NCBI GenBank assembly: GCA_043744215.1
Contig: JAYTVC010000045.1
Span: 1 to 64,000, forward strand
Length of the DNA stretch: 64,000 nt
From: JBEEJL01 sp043744215
Lineage (GTDB): Bacteria > Pseudomonadota > Gammaproteobacteria > Burkholderiales > JBEEJL01
Reading direction: 5' to 3'
In this document: positions 44,225 through 53,952 of the stretch, in pieces
Layout: each line of letters opens with the position of its first letter
How positions within the stretch are numbered: the stretch's first letter is position 1
Program-made: the position numbers and the translations under genes
The notes under the pieces: model-generated
The model's input: the letters and a program-made list of their open reading frames with translations, nothing else
Database searches by the model: none
What the model was told of the DNA's origin: nothing

Positions 44225-46807
44225 TTACACCACAATATTCACCAATCGGCCAGGCACGACGATGATTTTTTTGATCGTCTGCCCTTCGATAAATTTTTGC
44301 ACGTTGGCATTTTCGCGCGCCATATTTTCTATCGCTTCTTTGCTCGCCTCTTTCGGCACGGTGATGTGGCCGCGTAATTTGCCGCTGACTTGCACGACCA
44401 GTTCGAGCTCGTCCTGCACCAGCGCGGCTTTATCCACCGCTGGCCATGCCTGGTCGCGCAATTGCGTGCCGGGTTTCAACTCACTCCACAACGCGTTGCA
44501 AATATGCGGCACGATGGGTGAGAGCATGATGACGATTTTTTCCAGCGCATCCTGCATCACGCTACGGGCTTGTGCCGACGACATATCCAATTTGGTCAAC
44601 AGATTCATCAATTCCATTACCGCAGCAATGGCTGTGTTGAATTGCTGGCGGCGCCCGTAATCGTCGCTCACTTTTTGCAGCGTGCTGTGCAAGGCAAAAC
44701 GGGCAGCTTTTAGCTCGGCGCTTAATTCACCGCCCACATAAGCGGACACGGGTCCGCACGCAACATGATCGTGGGCCATTTTCCACAAACGGCGCAAAAA
44801 ACGGAACGAGCCTTCGACGCCGGTATCGCTCCACTCCAAAGTCTGCTCCGGCGGCGAGGCGAACATCATGAACAGGCGAGCCGTGTCCGCGCCGTATTGG
44901 TCGATGATGGCCTGCGGGTCAATGCCGTTGTTCTTCGATTTCGACATCGTGCCGACGCCACCGTATTCCACGGGCTGGCCGTCGGATTTCAGCACGGCGC
45001 CCATGCGGTTTCCCTTGTCGTCGGTTTTGACTTCGATATCGGCCGGATTGAAATAGGCGATGCGCCCTGCAGCTGGTTTGCGAAAATAAATGTCGTTCAG
45101 CACCATGCCTTGCGTGAGCAAATTGGCGAAAGGTTCATCGACGCTGACCATGCCCAGATCGCGCATGGCCTTAGTCCAGAAACGCGAGTAAAGCAAATGC
45201 AGAATCGCGTGCTCGATGCCGCCGATGTATTGGTCGGCGGGTAACCAGTATTCAACGCGGGCATCAACCATTTCTTTTTGATTGTCGGCGCTGGCGTAAC
45301 GCAAAAAATACCAGGACGAATCGACAAACGTATCCATCGTATCCGTCTCGCGCCGCGCGGCTTGGTTGCACTTGGGGCAGACGCAATCGAGAAACGGTTT
45401 ATATTTATTCAGCGGATTGCCGCTGCCGTCGGGCACCAGATCTACCGGCAACTTCACCGGCAATTGGTCATCGGGCACCGGCACATCACCGCAGGCATCG
45501 CAATGAATAATGGGAATCGGGCAACCCCAGTAGCGCTGGCGCGAAATGCCCCAGTCGCGCAGGCGATAAACGGTGCGTTTTTCGCCGAGATTTTTTGCTT
45601 TCAAATCGGACGAAATGGCATCGATGGCTTGCGCAAAATTCATGCCGTTATATTTGCCAGAGTGAATGAGCGCGCCGTGTTCCGTGTAAGCGTCGTGCCA
45701 GGGCGCAGGCGTGGTATCGCCGGCTGATGTGCGGATAACCGGCTTGATCGGCAACTTATATTTTGTGGCAAATTCAAAATCGCGTTCGTCATGCGCGGGC
45801 ACGGCCATCACCGCGCCTTCGCCATAACCCATCAACACATAGTTGGCGACCCACACGGGTAATGCATCGCCGGTCAACGGATGCGTCACGAACAAACCTG
45901 TGTCCATGCCCTTTTTTTCCTGTGTGGCAATGTCGGCTTCCTGCACGCTGCCATGTTTGCATTCGTCGATAAATTTTTGCAGCGCCGGATTATTTTTTGC
46001 CGCCTTGGTCGCCAGCGCATGTTCTGCCGCAACGGCGACGTAGGTTGCACCCATCAGCGTGTCGGCGCGGGTGGTGAAGACTTTCACCACGCCGTCATCG
46101 CAGGGGAAACCCACTTCGACGCCGATGCTCTTGCCGATCCAGTTAGCCTGCATGGTCTTTACCCGCTCGGGCCAGCCGGGAAGCGTGTCGAGGGCGGCGA
46201 GCAATTCATCTGCGTACCGGGTAATGGCCATGTAGTAGCCGGGGATCTCGCGCTTTTCCACCGGCGCGCCCGTGCGCCAGCCACGGCCATCAATCACTTG
46301 TTCGTTGGCGAGCACGGTTTGATCAACAGGATCCCAGTTCACGACTTGGGTCTTTTTATAGACGATGCCTTTTTCCAGCAGGCGCTTGAACAGCCATTGG
46401 TTCCAGCGATAATAATCGGGCTTGCAGGTGGTGACTTCACGCGACCAATCCAACGCAAAACCCAAAGACTTCAACTGCTTCTTCATATACGCAATGTTGT
46501 CATCGGTCCATTTTGCCGGCGGCACATTGTTTGCCATGGCGGCGTTTTCTGCCGGCAAACCGAAGGCATCCCAACCCATGGGTTGCAATACGTTAAAGCC
46601 TTTCATTTTGTGATAGCGACTCAGCACATCGCCGATGGTGTAATTGCGCACATGGCCCATGTGCAACTTGCCCGATGGATAGGGGAACATCGAGAGACAA
46701 TAATATTTCGGTTTCGCCGTATCTTCGGCTGACTTGAAAGCGTTAGTCGCCTCCCATTCGGCTTGCAGGGACTTTTCAATTTCGTTTGGTTTGTAATGCT
46801 CTTGCAT
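44225..46807 (-). CDS. leuS: leucyl-tRNA synthetase
   Basis: An 860-residue class I synthetase, full length. HIGH-type motif PYPSGKLHMGHVRNYTIGD (about 42-60), the CP1 editing domain with the T-rich TRADTLMGATYVAVA (about 248), the KMSKS-type TMSKSKNNG (about 620) and the anticodon-binding C-terminus are present. The ATG of MQEHYKP is chosen as the family start. It heads the minus-strand run leuS-lptE-holA-proA-nadD-rsfS-rlmH-maf-rng and lies divergent from the gene remnant at 46907. Confidence 0.96.
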   Translation of the reverse strand: MQEHYKPNEIEKSLQAEWEATNAFKSAEDTAKPKYYCLSMFPYPSGKLHMGHVRNYTIGDVLSRYHKMKGFNVLQPMGWDAFGLPAENAAMANNVPPAKWTDDNIAYMKKQLKSLGFALDWSREVTTCKPDYYRWNQWLFKRLLEKGIVYKKTQVVNWDPVDQTVLANEQVIDGRGWRTGAPVEKREIPGYYMAITRYADELLAALDTLPGWPERVKTMQANWIGKSIGVEVGFPCDDGVVKVFTTRADTLMGATYVAVAAEHALATKAAKNNPALQKFIDECKHGSVQEADIATQEKKGMDTGLFVTHPLTGDALPVWVANYVLMGYGEGAVMAVPAHDERDFEFATKYKLPIKPVIRTSAGDTTPAPWHDAYTEHGALIHSGKYNGMNFAQAIDAISSDLKAKNLGEKRTVYRLRDWGISRQRYWGCPIPIIHCDACGDVPVPDDQLPVKLPVDLVPDGSGNPLNKYKPFLDCVCPKCNQAARRETDTMDTFVDSSWYFLRYASADNQKEMVDARVEYWLPADQYIGGIEHAILHLLYSRFWTKAMRDLGMVSVDEPFANLLTQGMVLNDIYFRKPAAGRIAYFNPADIEVKTDDKGNRMGAVLKSDGQPVEYGGVGTMSKSKNNGIDPQAIIDQYGADTARLFMMFASPPEQTLEWSDTGVEGSFRFLRRLWKMAHDHVACGPVSAYVGGELSAELKAARFALHSTLQKVSDDYGRRQQFNTAIAAVMELMNLLTKLDMSSAQARSVMQDALEKIVIMLSPIVPHICNALWSELKPGTQLRDQAWPAVDKAALVQDELELVVQVSGKLRGHITVPKEASKEAIENMARENANVQKFIEGQTIKKIIVVPGRLVNIVV

Positions 46808-46906
46808 CCGAGTATCCGTTGTTTTTACGCAAAAAATCATTATACCGTGAACTTGCTTTTCCCCCTTCAGGAACTACACTAAGAAAGTCTCTGCCGAAAA
46901 TTTGAA

Positions 46907-47335
46907 TTGTTTCGCTCATTGTTTCGCTTATTGTTACGAGGAGCCATCATATTTACTCAACCCCGTTCTTCTGCGCTCACACATTTAATCCTTGTCTTTG
47001 CCGCAGGCGCTTTGCTCAATTCATGCGGATCATCGAGCACGACTGCCGACGTCAACCCGACACCGACGCCGCCTGGCGGGTTAAATCTGCAATGGGAAAA
47101 CATGGCCACCGGCTTCGCCGAGCCGGTTTTTTTAACCTCACCTGCAAATGACACGCGTTTATTTGTGGTGGAAAAAGGCGGCCGGATAAAAATCATCCAA
47201 AATGGCGCAGCAAGCGAGCAGAAAGATTGGCCTTCACTCAATTTAGCCAGCCTCGCTTCGTTCGGTGTCGATTCAGCGGGAGAAATGTATGGCGTGTCTT
47301 TGAATGGCTCCGTAAAGCGGCTCTCGCGGCAATGA
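46907..47335 (+). pseudogene. internally deleted PQQ-type sugar dehydrogenase-like lipoprotein (gene remnant)
   Basis: A 142-residue frame. It begins with a hydrophobic segment and lipobox-like LNSC (Cys about 40) and a Pro/Thr linker. Then comes the glucose/sorbosone dehydrogenase opening GFAEPVFLTSPANDTRLFVVEKGGRIKII (about 68-97, written here in pieces: GFAEPVFLTS, DTRLFVVEKGGRIKII). After ~20 residues it jumps to the family's C-terminal motif ASFGVDSAGEMYGVSLNG. The ~300 residues normally between, with the catalytic site, are missing, so it is best read as an in-frame deletion remnant that still may encode a small lipoprotein. The start is a TTG inside a 12-base tandem repeat (TTGTTTCGCTCA-like, three copies). 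Confidence 0.65.
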
Positions 47336-47473
47336 GGGTGCAAATCGACGATAGTATGTAGCTATATGATTTATATGAATAATTTACAATTTAAAGCATG
47401 GGTGCCGTTTAAAACATTCTGCTAAACTGTGTAACGATAAAAATTAATCCTAACCGCAAAAATAAAAACATTC

Positions 47474-49201
47474 ATGCACTCAGCCAGCATCTACACTTTC
47501 ATCCGCTATTTATTTCTTGTCTTGTTATGTCAGGCTGGCTGGTCGCTTTCTGCTTTTGCCGCAACATCACCCACCCTGCCATTTGCGCTTGATGTGCTTA
47601 CCATCAAACAAAGCGATGTCGCGCTCAACGACATAGTCAGCGTGCGGCAATCGCCGGGCTTTGCGCCGTCGCTTCGCCAGCTCGACGACATCAAGGTTCC
47701 CGCGCAAAACAACACCTGGTTGCGCTTCAGTTTGACGCAAGACTGGCCGCACCCGTTGCCGCCGGTGCTGGCGATCAGCAACGAAAGTATGGCGCAACGT
47801 ATCACGCTCTATCTGCCGCCGGATTTTGCGCCGCGCGAATATAATTTATTTGATCGAACCACGGCACCGGGTTTTTCGCGCGAAGGCGTCTTTATGCCGC
47901 TCGCGCCGAACCTTAAAGCAGGCGATCAAATATTCGCAAAAATTACTGCCGGAAGTCAGGAGCGGCATATCTCGCTCAAGCTCGACGAATATACCGCGAT
48001 GACCGATTACGATGCACGCAATGTGCGTTTCACCACCATCATATTATCGATTTTTTTTACTGTGGCGCTGTGTACATTTTTTTACTGGCTGTTTTTCCCC
48101 GAGCGCATTTTGCTGTTCTACATTGGCATGGTGGCAGGGCAGTTTCTCTATGTGTTGTATGTACGCGGCGACGGCCTGACGTTATATTTTCCACAAAACC
48201 TCAATCTGGCGATGGCGCTGGTGGGCGGCTTGCCGGTATCAATGTATGCCGCTTTTTCAGTCTTGTTCATGCGCGAATTTATCCAGTTAAAAAAATACTC
48301 GGTGCTGGCCGACCGCACCAGCCTGGTGTTCGCGGCGCTTATTTTTGCCTGTGGTTTAACCCATGCACTGGCACCGTATAGCTGGCACTCGCACATCATG
48401 GACATCGGCAACCTGATATACCTGGCGTGGACGCCGCTGATGATCGGCATCACCGCCTGGATTGCGCGCAAGGGCAACAAAGCCGCGTGGTTTTTGCTGG
48501 CAGCCTGGGGGCCAAGCATGCTGCTTGGGCTATACGTTTTATGGGAAATTATATTTGTCGGCAAAAGCAGCACTGTCGGTTTATTTGCCTATCCGCTTGC
48601 CCTTGCGTTTGCTTCGATTACCCTGGTGCTCGGCGTCGCTTATCGCATGTTGCAGCAGCGGCGCGAGCTGGATATCGCCCGCATTCAAGCGCAACACGAC
48701 GGGCTTACCGGCGTGCTCAATCGCCGGACCACAATGGAGCGGCTAAAAGCAGAGCATGCAAATGCGTTGAAATCCAACGACCCGATTGCGCTGATGTTTA
48801 TTGATCTGGATCATTTCAAGGCGGTGAACGATACGTTTAGCCATGCCGCTGGTGATGCCTGCCTGAAAACCGTTGTCGAAACACTGCAAAATAATATACG
48901 CCACACCGACTTTATTGGGCGCTTTGGCGGCGAAGAATTTTTAGTTGTATTGCCCGGCACCGACACCGCGACAGTAATGCAACTCGCCGAACGCATGCGC
49001 GCGCAGATAGCCGCGCTGCAAATAGCTTACGATGACAAAATTATTTCCATCACCACCAGCATTGGCGTGACCAACAATCTGCCTGCCTTACACACCGCTC
49101 AGGACATGGTGAATTTGGCCGACAAGGCCCTGTATCAGGCCAAAAACGATGGTCGAAATCTGGTCAGGTTATTGGCGGTTGCAGGAATAAAGTCGAGCTA
49201 A
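47474..49201 (+). CDS. 7TM-DISM diguanylate cyclase
   Basis: A 575-residue inner-membrane signalling enzyme. Signal peptide to about 30 (SAFAAT), a periplasmic 7TMR-DISMED2-like sensor domain to about 180, seven membrane helices (about 183-400), then a GGDEF domain (about 415-565) with GGEEF. RHTD, placed before it, is a complete RxxD inhibitory site, unlike the propeller cyclase at 27656. It should make cyclic di-GMP in response to a periplasmic ligand, perhaps a carbohydrate. It stands alone, ahead of uvrD. Confidence 0.9.
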   Translation: MHSASIYTFIRYLFLVLLCQAGWSLSAFAATSPTLPFALDVLTIKQSDVALNDIVSVRQSPGFAPSLRQLDDIKVPAQNNTWLRFSLTQDWPHPLPPVLAISNESMAQRITLYLPPDFAPREYNLFDRTTAPGFSREGVFMPLAPNLKAGDQIFAKITAGSQERHISLKLDEYTAMTDYDARNVRFTTIILSIFFTVALCTFFYWLFFPERILLFYIGMVAGQFLYVLYVRGDGLTLYFPQNLNLAMALVGGLPVSMYAAFSVLFMREFIQLKKYSVLADRTSLVFAALIFACGLTHALAPYSWHSHIMDIGNLIYLAWTPLMIGITAWIARKGNKAAWFLLAAWGPSMLLGLYVLWEIIFVGKSSTVGLFAYPLALAFASITLVLGVAYRMLQQRRELDIARIQAQHDGLTGVLNRRTTMERLKAEHANALKSNDPIALMFIDLDHFKAVNDTFSHAAGDACLKTVVETLQNNIRHTDFIGRFGGEEFLVVLPGTDTATVMQLAERMRAQIAALQIAYDDKIISITTSIGVTNNLPALHTAQDMVNLADKALYQAKNDGRNLVRLLAVAGIKSS

Positions 49202-49306
49202 TTCTCCTGAAATTAAAGGTGCAAGCCAGGCAATAAATTTTTTCCTGCATCACGCGACGCCGTGTCATTGGCATATAATCAGCGACGTCATTTTATTTTT
49301 TCCAAT

Positions 49307-51526
49307 ATGTCCTCCGCCCTGCTCTCCGGCCTTAACCCCGAACAACTTGCCGCCGTCACCTTAGGCTCTGAATCCGCCCTCGTGCTCGCCGGTGCGGGCA
49401 GCGGCAAAACCCGCGTGCTCACCACGCGCATCGCGCATTTGATCCAGACCGGCGCGGCTAGCCCCGCGGGCTTGCTTGCTGTCACGTTCACCAACAAAGC
49501 TGCCAAAGAAATGCTCACGCGGCTCTCCACCATGATGCCCATCAACACGCGCGGCATGTGGGTGGGCACCTTTCACGGTTTGTGCAATCGACTGCTGCGC
49601 GCGCATTTTCGTGAAGCGGGTTTGCCGCAACTGTTCCAGATTCTCGACATGCAGGACCAACTGGCCGCGATAAAACGTTTGTTGAAAGCAAACCATATCG
49701 ACGAAGAAAAATTTCCGCCTCGTCAGGTGCAATTTTTCATTGGTGGCAACAAGGAAAAAGGCCTGCGCGCCAATGCCGTCGAAGCCTACGACCCGTTCAC
49801 GCGCAAAATGGTCGATCTGTATGCGATGTACGACGAGCAATGCAACCGCGAGGGCGTGGTGGATTTTGCCGAACTGCTGTTGCGCAGTTATGAGCTGCTG
49901 TCGCGCAATGCAAACTTGCTCGAACATTACCGCAACCGTTTCAAATTTATTCTGGTCGACGAGTTTCAAGATACCAACCGCCTGCAATATAACTGGATCA
50001 AATTGCTGGCGGGCGAAACCAATTGCGTGTTCGCCGTGGGCGATGACGACCAATCCATCTACGCGTTTCGCGGCGCGGAGATCGGCAATATGCGCGAGCT
50101 CGAGCGCGATTTTCATATCAAAAAAATTATCAAGCTGGAACAAAATTATCGCTCGCAAGGCAATATTCTTGACGCAGCTAACTCATTGATTAAAAACAAT
50201 AATTCTAGGCTCGGCAAAAACCTGTGGACGGCCGCTGGCGAAGGCGAAAAAGTGCGCGTGTTCGAAGCGTCGAGCGACATGGATGAAGCGCAATTCATCA
50301 TCGATGAAGTGAATGCGTTACACCGCGAAGGCATGAATTTGAGCGACATGGCGCTGCTGTATCGCTCTAACGCGCAATCGCGCGTGCTGGAACACGCGTT
50401 GTTTCGCGCCGCCATTGGGTATCGCGTTTATGGTGGCCAGCGTTTTTTCGAGCGGCAGGAAATCAAACATGCACTCGCCTATTTGCGCCTCGCCGCGAAT
50501 GCCGACGACGACACGGCGTTTACCCGCGTGGTGAATTTTCCAGCGCGCGGCATCGGCGCGCGCAGCATTGAGCAATTACAGGAAGCGGCGAAAATTCAAG
50601 GCGTGAGTTTGATGCAGGCCGCGCGAAATTTTTCACCCAGCGGACGCGCGGGCGTGAGCCTGACCCATTTTGTTTCGGCGATCGACGACTTAAAATCCAG
50701 CTCGGCGAAATTGCCTTTGCAGGAATTGATGGAAGAAATGCTGGACAAAAGCGGCCTGCGCGAATTTTATCAACTGGAAAAAGAAGGCGCGGACCGGCTG
50801 GAAAACCTGAACGAACTTGTCACTGCCGCCGCGTTGTTTCAGGAAGAAGAACAGATCAGCGAGGGGGATGGCGAAGCCGGTTCTGAAAGGCGGGACAACA
50901 AGCTCGCATCTTTTCTCGCGCACGCCAGCCTGGAAGCGGGCGAACACGAAGCGGGCGCGGGGCAGGATGCGCTGCAACTGATGACGGTGCATGCTGCCAA
51001 AGGTTTGGAATTCCACGCCGTATTTGTCAGTGGCATTGAAGAAGGTTTGTTCCCTCACGAAAATTCTCTCAGCGAACAAGACGGCATCGAAGAGGAACGC
51101 CGCCTCATGTACGTAGCCATCACCCGTGCGCGCCAGCGTTTGTATTTGAGCTACGCGCAGCAGCGTATGCTGCACGGACAAATCCGCTACGGCATCGTGT
51201 CGCGCTTCATTGATGAAATTCCCGAAGATTTGACTCATCGCATCGTGTTGCGCAGCAGGGCATCGCAGTTTCAAGCCGCGCCCACATTTGATCTTGATGC
51301 CAAACCCTATTGGAATAAAGCCTCGCAACCTGCAGCGACTTACGGTCAGTCCATCGCCAGCAGTTTGCCGTTCAATATCGGACAAACGGTGGTCCACGCA
51401 AAATTCGGCGAAGGCGTAGTGGTAAATTGCGAAGGCCGTGGCGCCGATGGCCGTGTGCAAGTGAAATTCCGCGAGGCAGGCATTAAATGGCTGGCTCTGG
51501 AATACGCAAATTTGTCTGCCGCCTAG
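49307..51526 (+). CDS. uvrD: DNA helicase II, UvrD
   Basis: A 739-residue superfamily 1A helicase. Walker A GAGSGKTRV (about 30-38), motif Ia TFTNKAAKEM, motif II VDEFQDTN, motif III GDDDQSIYAFRGA, motif IV QNYRS, motif V VHAAKGLEF and motif VI VAITRARQRLYL are all intact. The C-terminal ~45 residues (VVHAKFGEGVV...) form the Tudor-like domain of UvrD/PcrA, distinguishing it from Rep. It works in excision and mismatch repair. ATG at 49307 is used; no strong ribosome site is visible. An IHF-type site at 50179-50191 encodes NSLIKN. Confidence 0.94.
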   Translation: MSSALLSGLNPEQLAAVTLGSESALVLAGAGSGKTRVLTTRIAHLIQTGAASPAGLLAVTFTNKAAKEMLTRLSTMMPINTRGMWVGTFHGLCNRLLRAHFREAGLPQLFQILDMQDQLAAIKRLLKANHIDEEKFPPRQVQFFIGGNKEKGLRANAVEAYDPFTRKMVDLYAMYDEQCNREGVVDFAELLLRSYELLSRNANLLEHYRNRFKFILVDEFQDTNRLQYNWIKLLAGETNCVFAVGDDDQSIYAFRGAEIGNMRELERDFHIKKIIKLEQNYRSQGNILDAANSLIKNNNSRLGKNLWTAAGEGEKVRVFEASSDMDEAQFIIDEVNALHREGMNLSDMALLYRSNAQSRVLEHALFRAAIGYRVYGGQRFFERQEIKHALAYLRLAANADDDTAFTRVVNFPARGIGARSIEQLQEAAKIQGVSLMQAARNFSPSGRAGVSLTHFVSAIDDLKSSSAKLPLQELMEEMLDKSGLREFYQLEKEGADRLENLNELVTAAALFQEEEQISEGDGEAGSERRDNKLASFLAHASLEAGEHEAGAGQDALQLMTVHAAKGLEFHAVFVSGIEEGLFPHENSLSEQDGIEEERRLMYVAITRARQRLYLSYAQQRMLHGQIRYGIVSRFIDEIPEDLTHRIVLRSRASQFQAAPTFDLDAKPYWNKASQPAATYGQSIASSLPFNIGQTVVHAKFGEGVVVNCEGRGADGRVQVKFREAGIKWLALEYANLSAA
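50179..50191 (-). promoter_or_regulatory. IHF-consensus site inside uvrD
   Basis: The minus strand reads AATCAATGAGTTA (exact consensus, same 13-mer as in lutA), preceded by AGAATTATTGTTTTT. The gene reads through in frame with the usual UvrD sequence. Confidence 0.45.
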
Positions 51527-51649
51527 CTGCGCTAGTGAATACGCTAGTGAACTGGTGCACAGCTTCGGCCTGGCACTAAGATTACGATGTAGGTTGTTCT
51601 GTTCGGTTTTAAGCCGCGACGCCCAACAGCAAAATAACAGGAGCGCACC

Positions 51650-52849
51650 ATGTCAGATTCGAATATCTTGGCCCTCGACGGCAACGCGATGGAAGTGGCT
51701 GACTTGCCGCCGTTCAACGCCGATGACACGACGGCGGCCAGCCCACCACCTGACTCACCCATTGCCGCTGCGCCAACGATGCAAGCGCCATCTGCCCGAC
51801 AAATTCATCCGTTTTTATTTACCGGCAACGCGTCGGAATATTTCCGCATCTGGATTGTGAATATCGCGTTGTCCATTGCTACGCTGGGCATTTATTCGGC
51901 TTGGGCCAAAGTGCGCAAACTGCGTTATTTTTATGGCAACACCACGCTCGACGGTGCGGCGTTTGAATACACGGCCGACCCAATAAAAATCCTCAAGGGC
52001 CGCATTATCGCCGTTGTCGCACTGGCGGCAGTTTCCGCTTCCAAGACGGTTTATTTGCCGCTGTATTTCGGTTTGGCCTTGCTCATTTTCATTGCCTTGC
52101 CCTGGTTGGTGATCAAATCCCGCTCGTTCAACCTGCGAAACACCCTGCACCGTAACGTGCGTTTTGATTTCAAGGCAAGCTATGGTGAAGCCGCCAAAGT
52201 ATTTATCGCCGGCCCATTGCTCACGGCGTTGTCCTTGGGCTTAGCCTATCCGTGGTATGCGGCAATGAAAAGCAAATTTATTGTCGATAAAAGTTCTTAC
52301 GGCACGGCACCGATGAAATTGACAGCGGGCCCCGGCCAGTTTTTCCCCATATTTGTAAAATTAGTTTTGCTGATGATGGGCATCGGTTTCGCTGCGATGA
52401 TCGTCATGGGTATCGTCATGGCGGCGATGGGTGCCCTTATCGGGTTGACGGGGATAAGCCCCGAAAGACACGCCAAGGCGTTGGTTATGCTGACCTTCGT
52501 GGGTGTCGCCGTATTTTATCTCCTGACCATCGTCGGTTCGCGCACTTATCTGCAAGCGGCAACGGGTAATCTGATTTGGAATAACGCCTCAATGGGTGAG
52601 CACCGCTTTCAAAGCACGCTGAAATTTTCCACCCTGCTTTGGCTGGGCTTGACCAATGCCTTTGCCATTATTTTTTCCGTCGGCCTGCTCATCCCGTGGG
52701 CAACTATCCGCTCAATGCGTTATCGTTTGCACAACACCAGCCTGGTTGCCCACGGCGACCTTGATTCGATTGCGGCGGGCCAACAGCAACAAACCGGTGC
52801 CATCGGCGAAGAAATCAGCAACTTTTTTGATCTGGACATGGGCCTATGA
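51650..52849 (+). CDS. DUF898 / YjgN-family membrane protein
   Basis: A 399-residue inner-membrane protein. After a ~50-residue Pro/Ala-rich cytoplasmic lead, the DUF898 core starts HPFLFTGNASEYFRIWIVN (about 51-69), with GIYSAWAKVRKLRYFYGNT (about 82-100) and six to eight helices. E. coli YjgN belongs here; the function is unknown. AGGAGC precedes the ATG. The stop overlaps the start of the M48 peptidase gene by four bases (ATGA), so the two are made together, a pairing that suggests a shared role in membrane quality control. Confidence 0.85.
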   Translation: MSDSNILALDGNAMEVADLPPFNADDTTAASPPPDSPIAAAPTMQAPSARQIHPFLFTGNASEYFRIWIVNIALSIATLGIYSAWAKVRKLRYFYGNTTLDGAAFEYTADPIKILKGRIIAVVALAAVSASKTVYLPLYFGLALLIFIALPWLVIKSRSFNLRNTLHRNVRFDFKASYGEAAKVFIAGPLLTALSLGLAYPWYAAMKSKFIVDKSSYGTAPMKLTAGPGQFFPIFVKLVLLMMGIGFAAMIVMGIVMAAMGALIGLTGISPERHAKALVMLTFVGVAVFYLLTIVGSRTYLQAATGNLIWNNASMGEHRFQSTLKFSTLLWLGLTNAFAIIFSVGLLIPWATIRSMRYRLHNTSLVAHGDLDSIAAGQQQQTGAIGEEISNFFDLDMGL

Positions 52850-53952
52850 TCGAAATCGCCGCTTACTATTACGATGGCACTTCCGCCCGGCGTTATGCGG
52901 TGATGCTGGCCCTGCTCGGCGACTCGCTCTGCATTCGGAGTAGCACGCAAGACGAGTTCGCGGCCCCACTGAGCTTTCCGTTTAACGAAGTCAGCGTCTC
53001 CGACCGCTTGGGCAATACGCCGCGCAGCATCAGCTTGCCTGGCGGGGCCCGTTGCGAAACCCGCGATAACGATGCCGTCGACCAATGGCTCAAAGCCCGC
53101 GGCAAACAGGGCCAATACCGTCTGTTGCATAAACTCGAAAGCCGATTCGGTTACGCCGTTATCGCGCTGGCCATCACAATCAGTTGCCTGTGGGCGGCCA
53201 TTACTGTTGGCGCGCCGACGTTGTCGAAATTCGCCGCCGAAAGGTTGCCACCGCAAACCGAAGAAATGTTGGGCGGCCAGGTTTTGGCCACGCTCGACAA
53301 GGCTATTTTTTCACCCAGCAAATTGTCGCCGGAAAAACAAAAGCAGGTCAGCGCCACGTTTAATCGCATCAACCAAACCTTGCAGCGCAAAAAACCGCTG
53401 CAATTGGTGTTCCGCAAAGGTGACAGCATCGGTGCCAACGCTTTGGCCCTGCCGTCGGGCACGATTGTGATTACCGACGAACTGGTTAAGCTGGCGGAAA
53501 ACCAGGACGAATTATTTGCCGTGCTCGCCCACGAAGCGGGCCATGTGATGCACCATCATTCATTGCGCGGCTGGCTGCAGGATTCCATCGTCGTGCTGAT
53601 CATTACCGGGCTCACCAGCGATGCCTCATCCATCGGCATGCTGGCGGCAGGTTTGCCGACTGCGTTGGTAGAAGCGAAGTATTCGCGCGAGTTTGAAAAC
53701 GAAGCGGACGACTATGCTTATCAAAAAATGGTGGAGCAAAAAGTCCCGCTGAAAAATTTCGCGGCTATTTTGTCGCGCCTGGAAAAAAGTGCCCATGCAA
53801 AACCGGCAGAAAAAAACGCCAAACAAGATGCCGGAAAAAGCTCAGCGAAAACAGAAAAAACTGATAATAATCAAGAAGATAGCGATGTAATGGAATTCAT
53901 GGCTTCGCACCCCGCCACAGCCGAGCGCATCAAACGTTTTCAGGTGGAGTGA
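52846..53952 (+). CDS. membrane-anchored M48 family zinc metallopeptidase
   Basis: A 368-residue peptidase. An N-terminal soluble domain (about 1-95, the DUF7092-like N-terminus of such proteins) precedes one membrane helix (about 104-125). The catalytic domain has the zinc motif HEAGHVMHHH (about 228-237) and the third ligand in EFENEADDYA (about 283). HtpX/BepA-like relatives act on misfolded envelope proteins. The C-terminus is Lys/Ala-rich (about 320-350). It is translationally coupled to the DUF898 protein. Its 3' end overlaps the convergent BPSS1780-type gene by 23 bases. Confidence 0.87.
   Translation: MIEIAAYYYDGTSARRYAVMLALLGDSLCIRSSTQDEFAAPLSFPFNEVSVSDRLGNTPRSISLPGGARCETRDNDAVDQWLKARGKQGQYRLLHKLESRFGYAVIALAITISCLWAAITVGAPTLSKFAAERLPPQTEEMLGGQVLATLDKAIFSPSKLSPEKQKQVSATFNRINQTLQRKKPLQLVFRKGDSIGANALALPSGTIVITDELVKLAENQDELFAVLAHEAGHVMHHHSLRGWLQDSIVVLIITGLTSDASSIGMLAAGLPTALVEAKYSREFENEADDYAYQKMVEQKVPLKNFAAILSRLEKSAHAKPAEKNAKQDAGKSSAKTEKTDNNQEDSDVMEFMASHPATAERIKRFQVE

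Noticed and set aside
45881..46732. A 283-codon frame antisense to leuS
   Set aside because: Shadow frame of a fully conserved synthetase.
50690..51460. A 256-codon frame antisense to uvrD
   Set aside because: Shadow frame; UvrD motifs on the + strand are intact.
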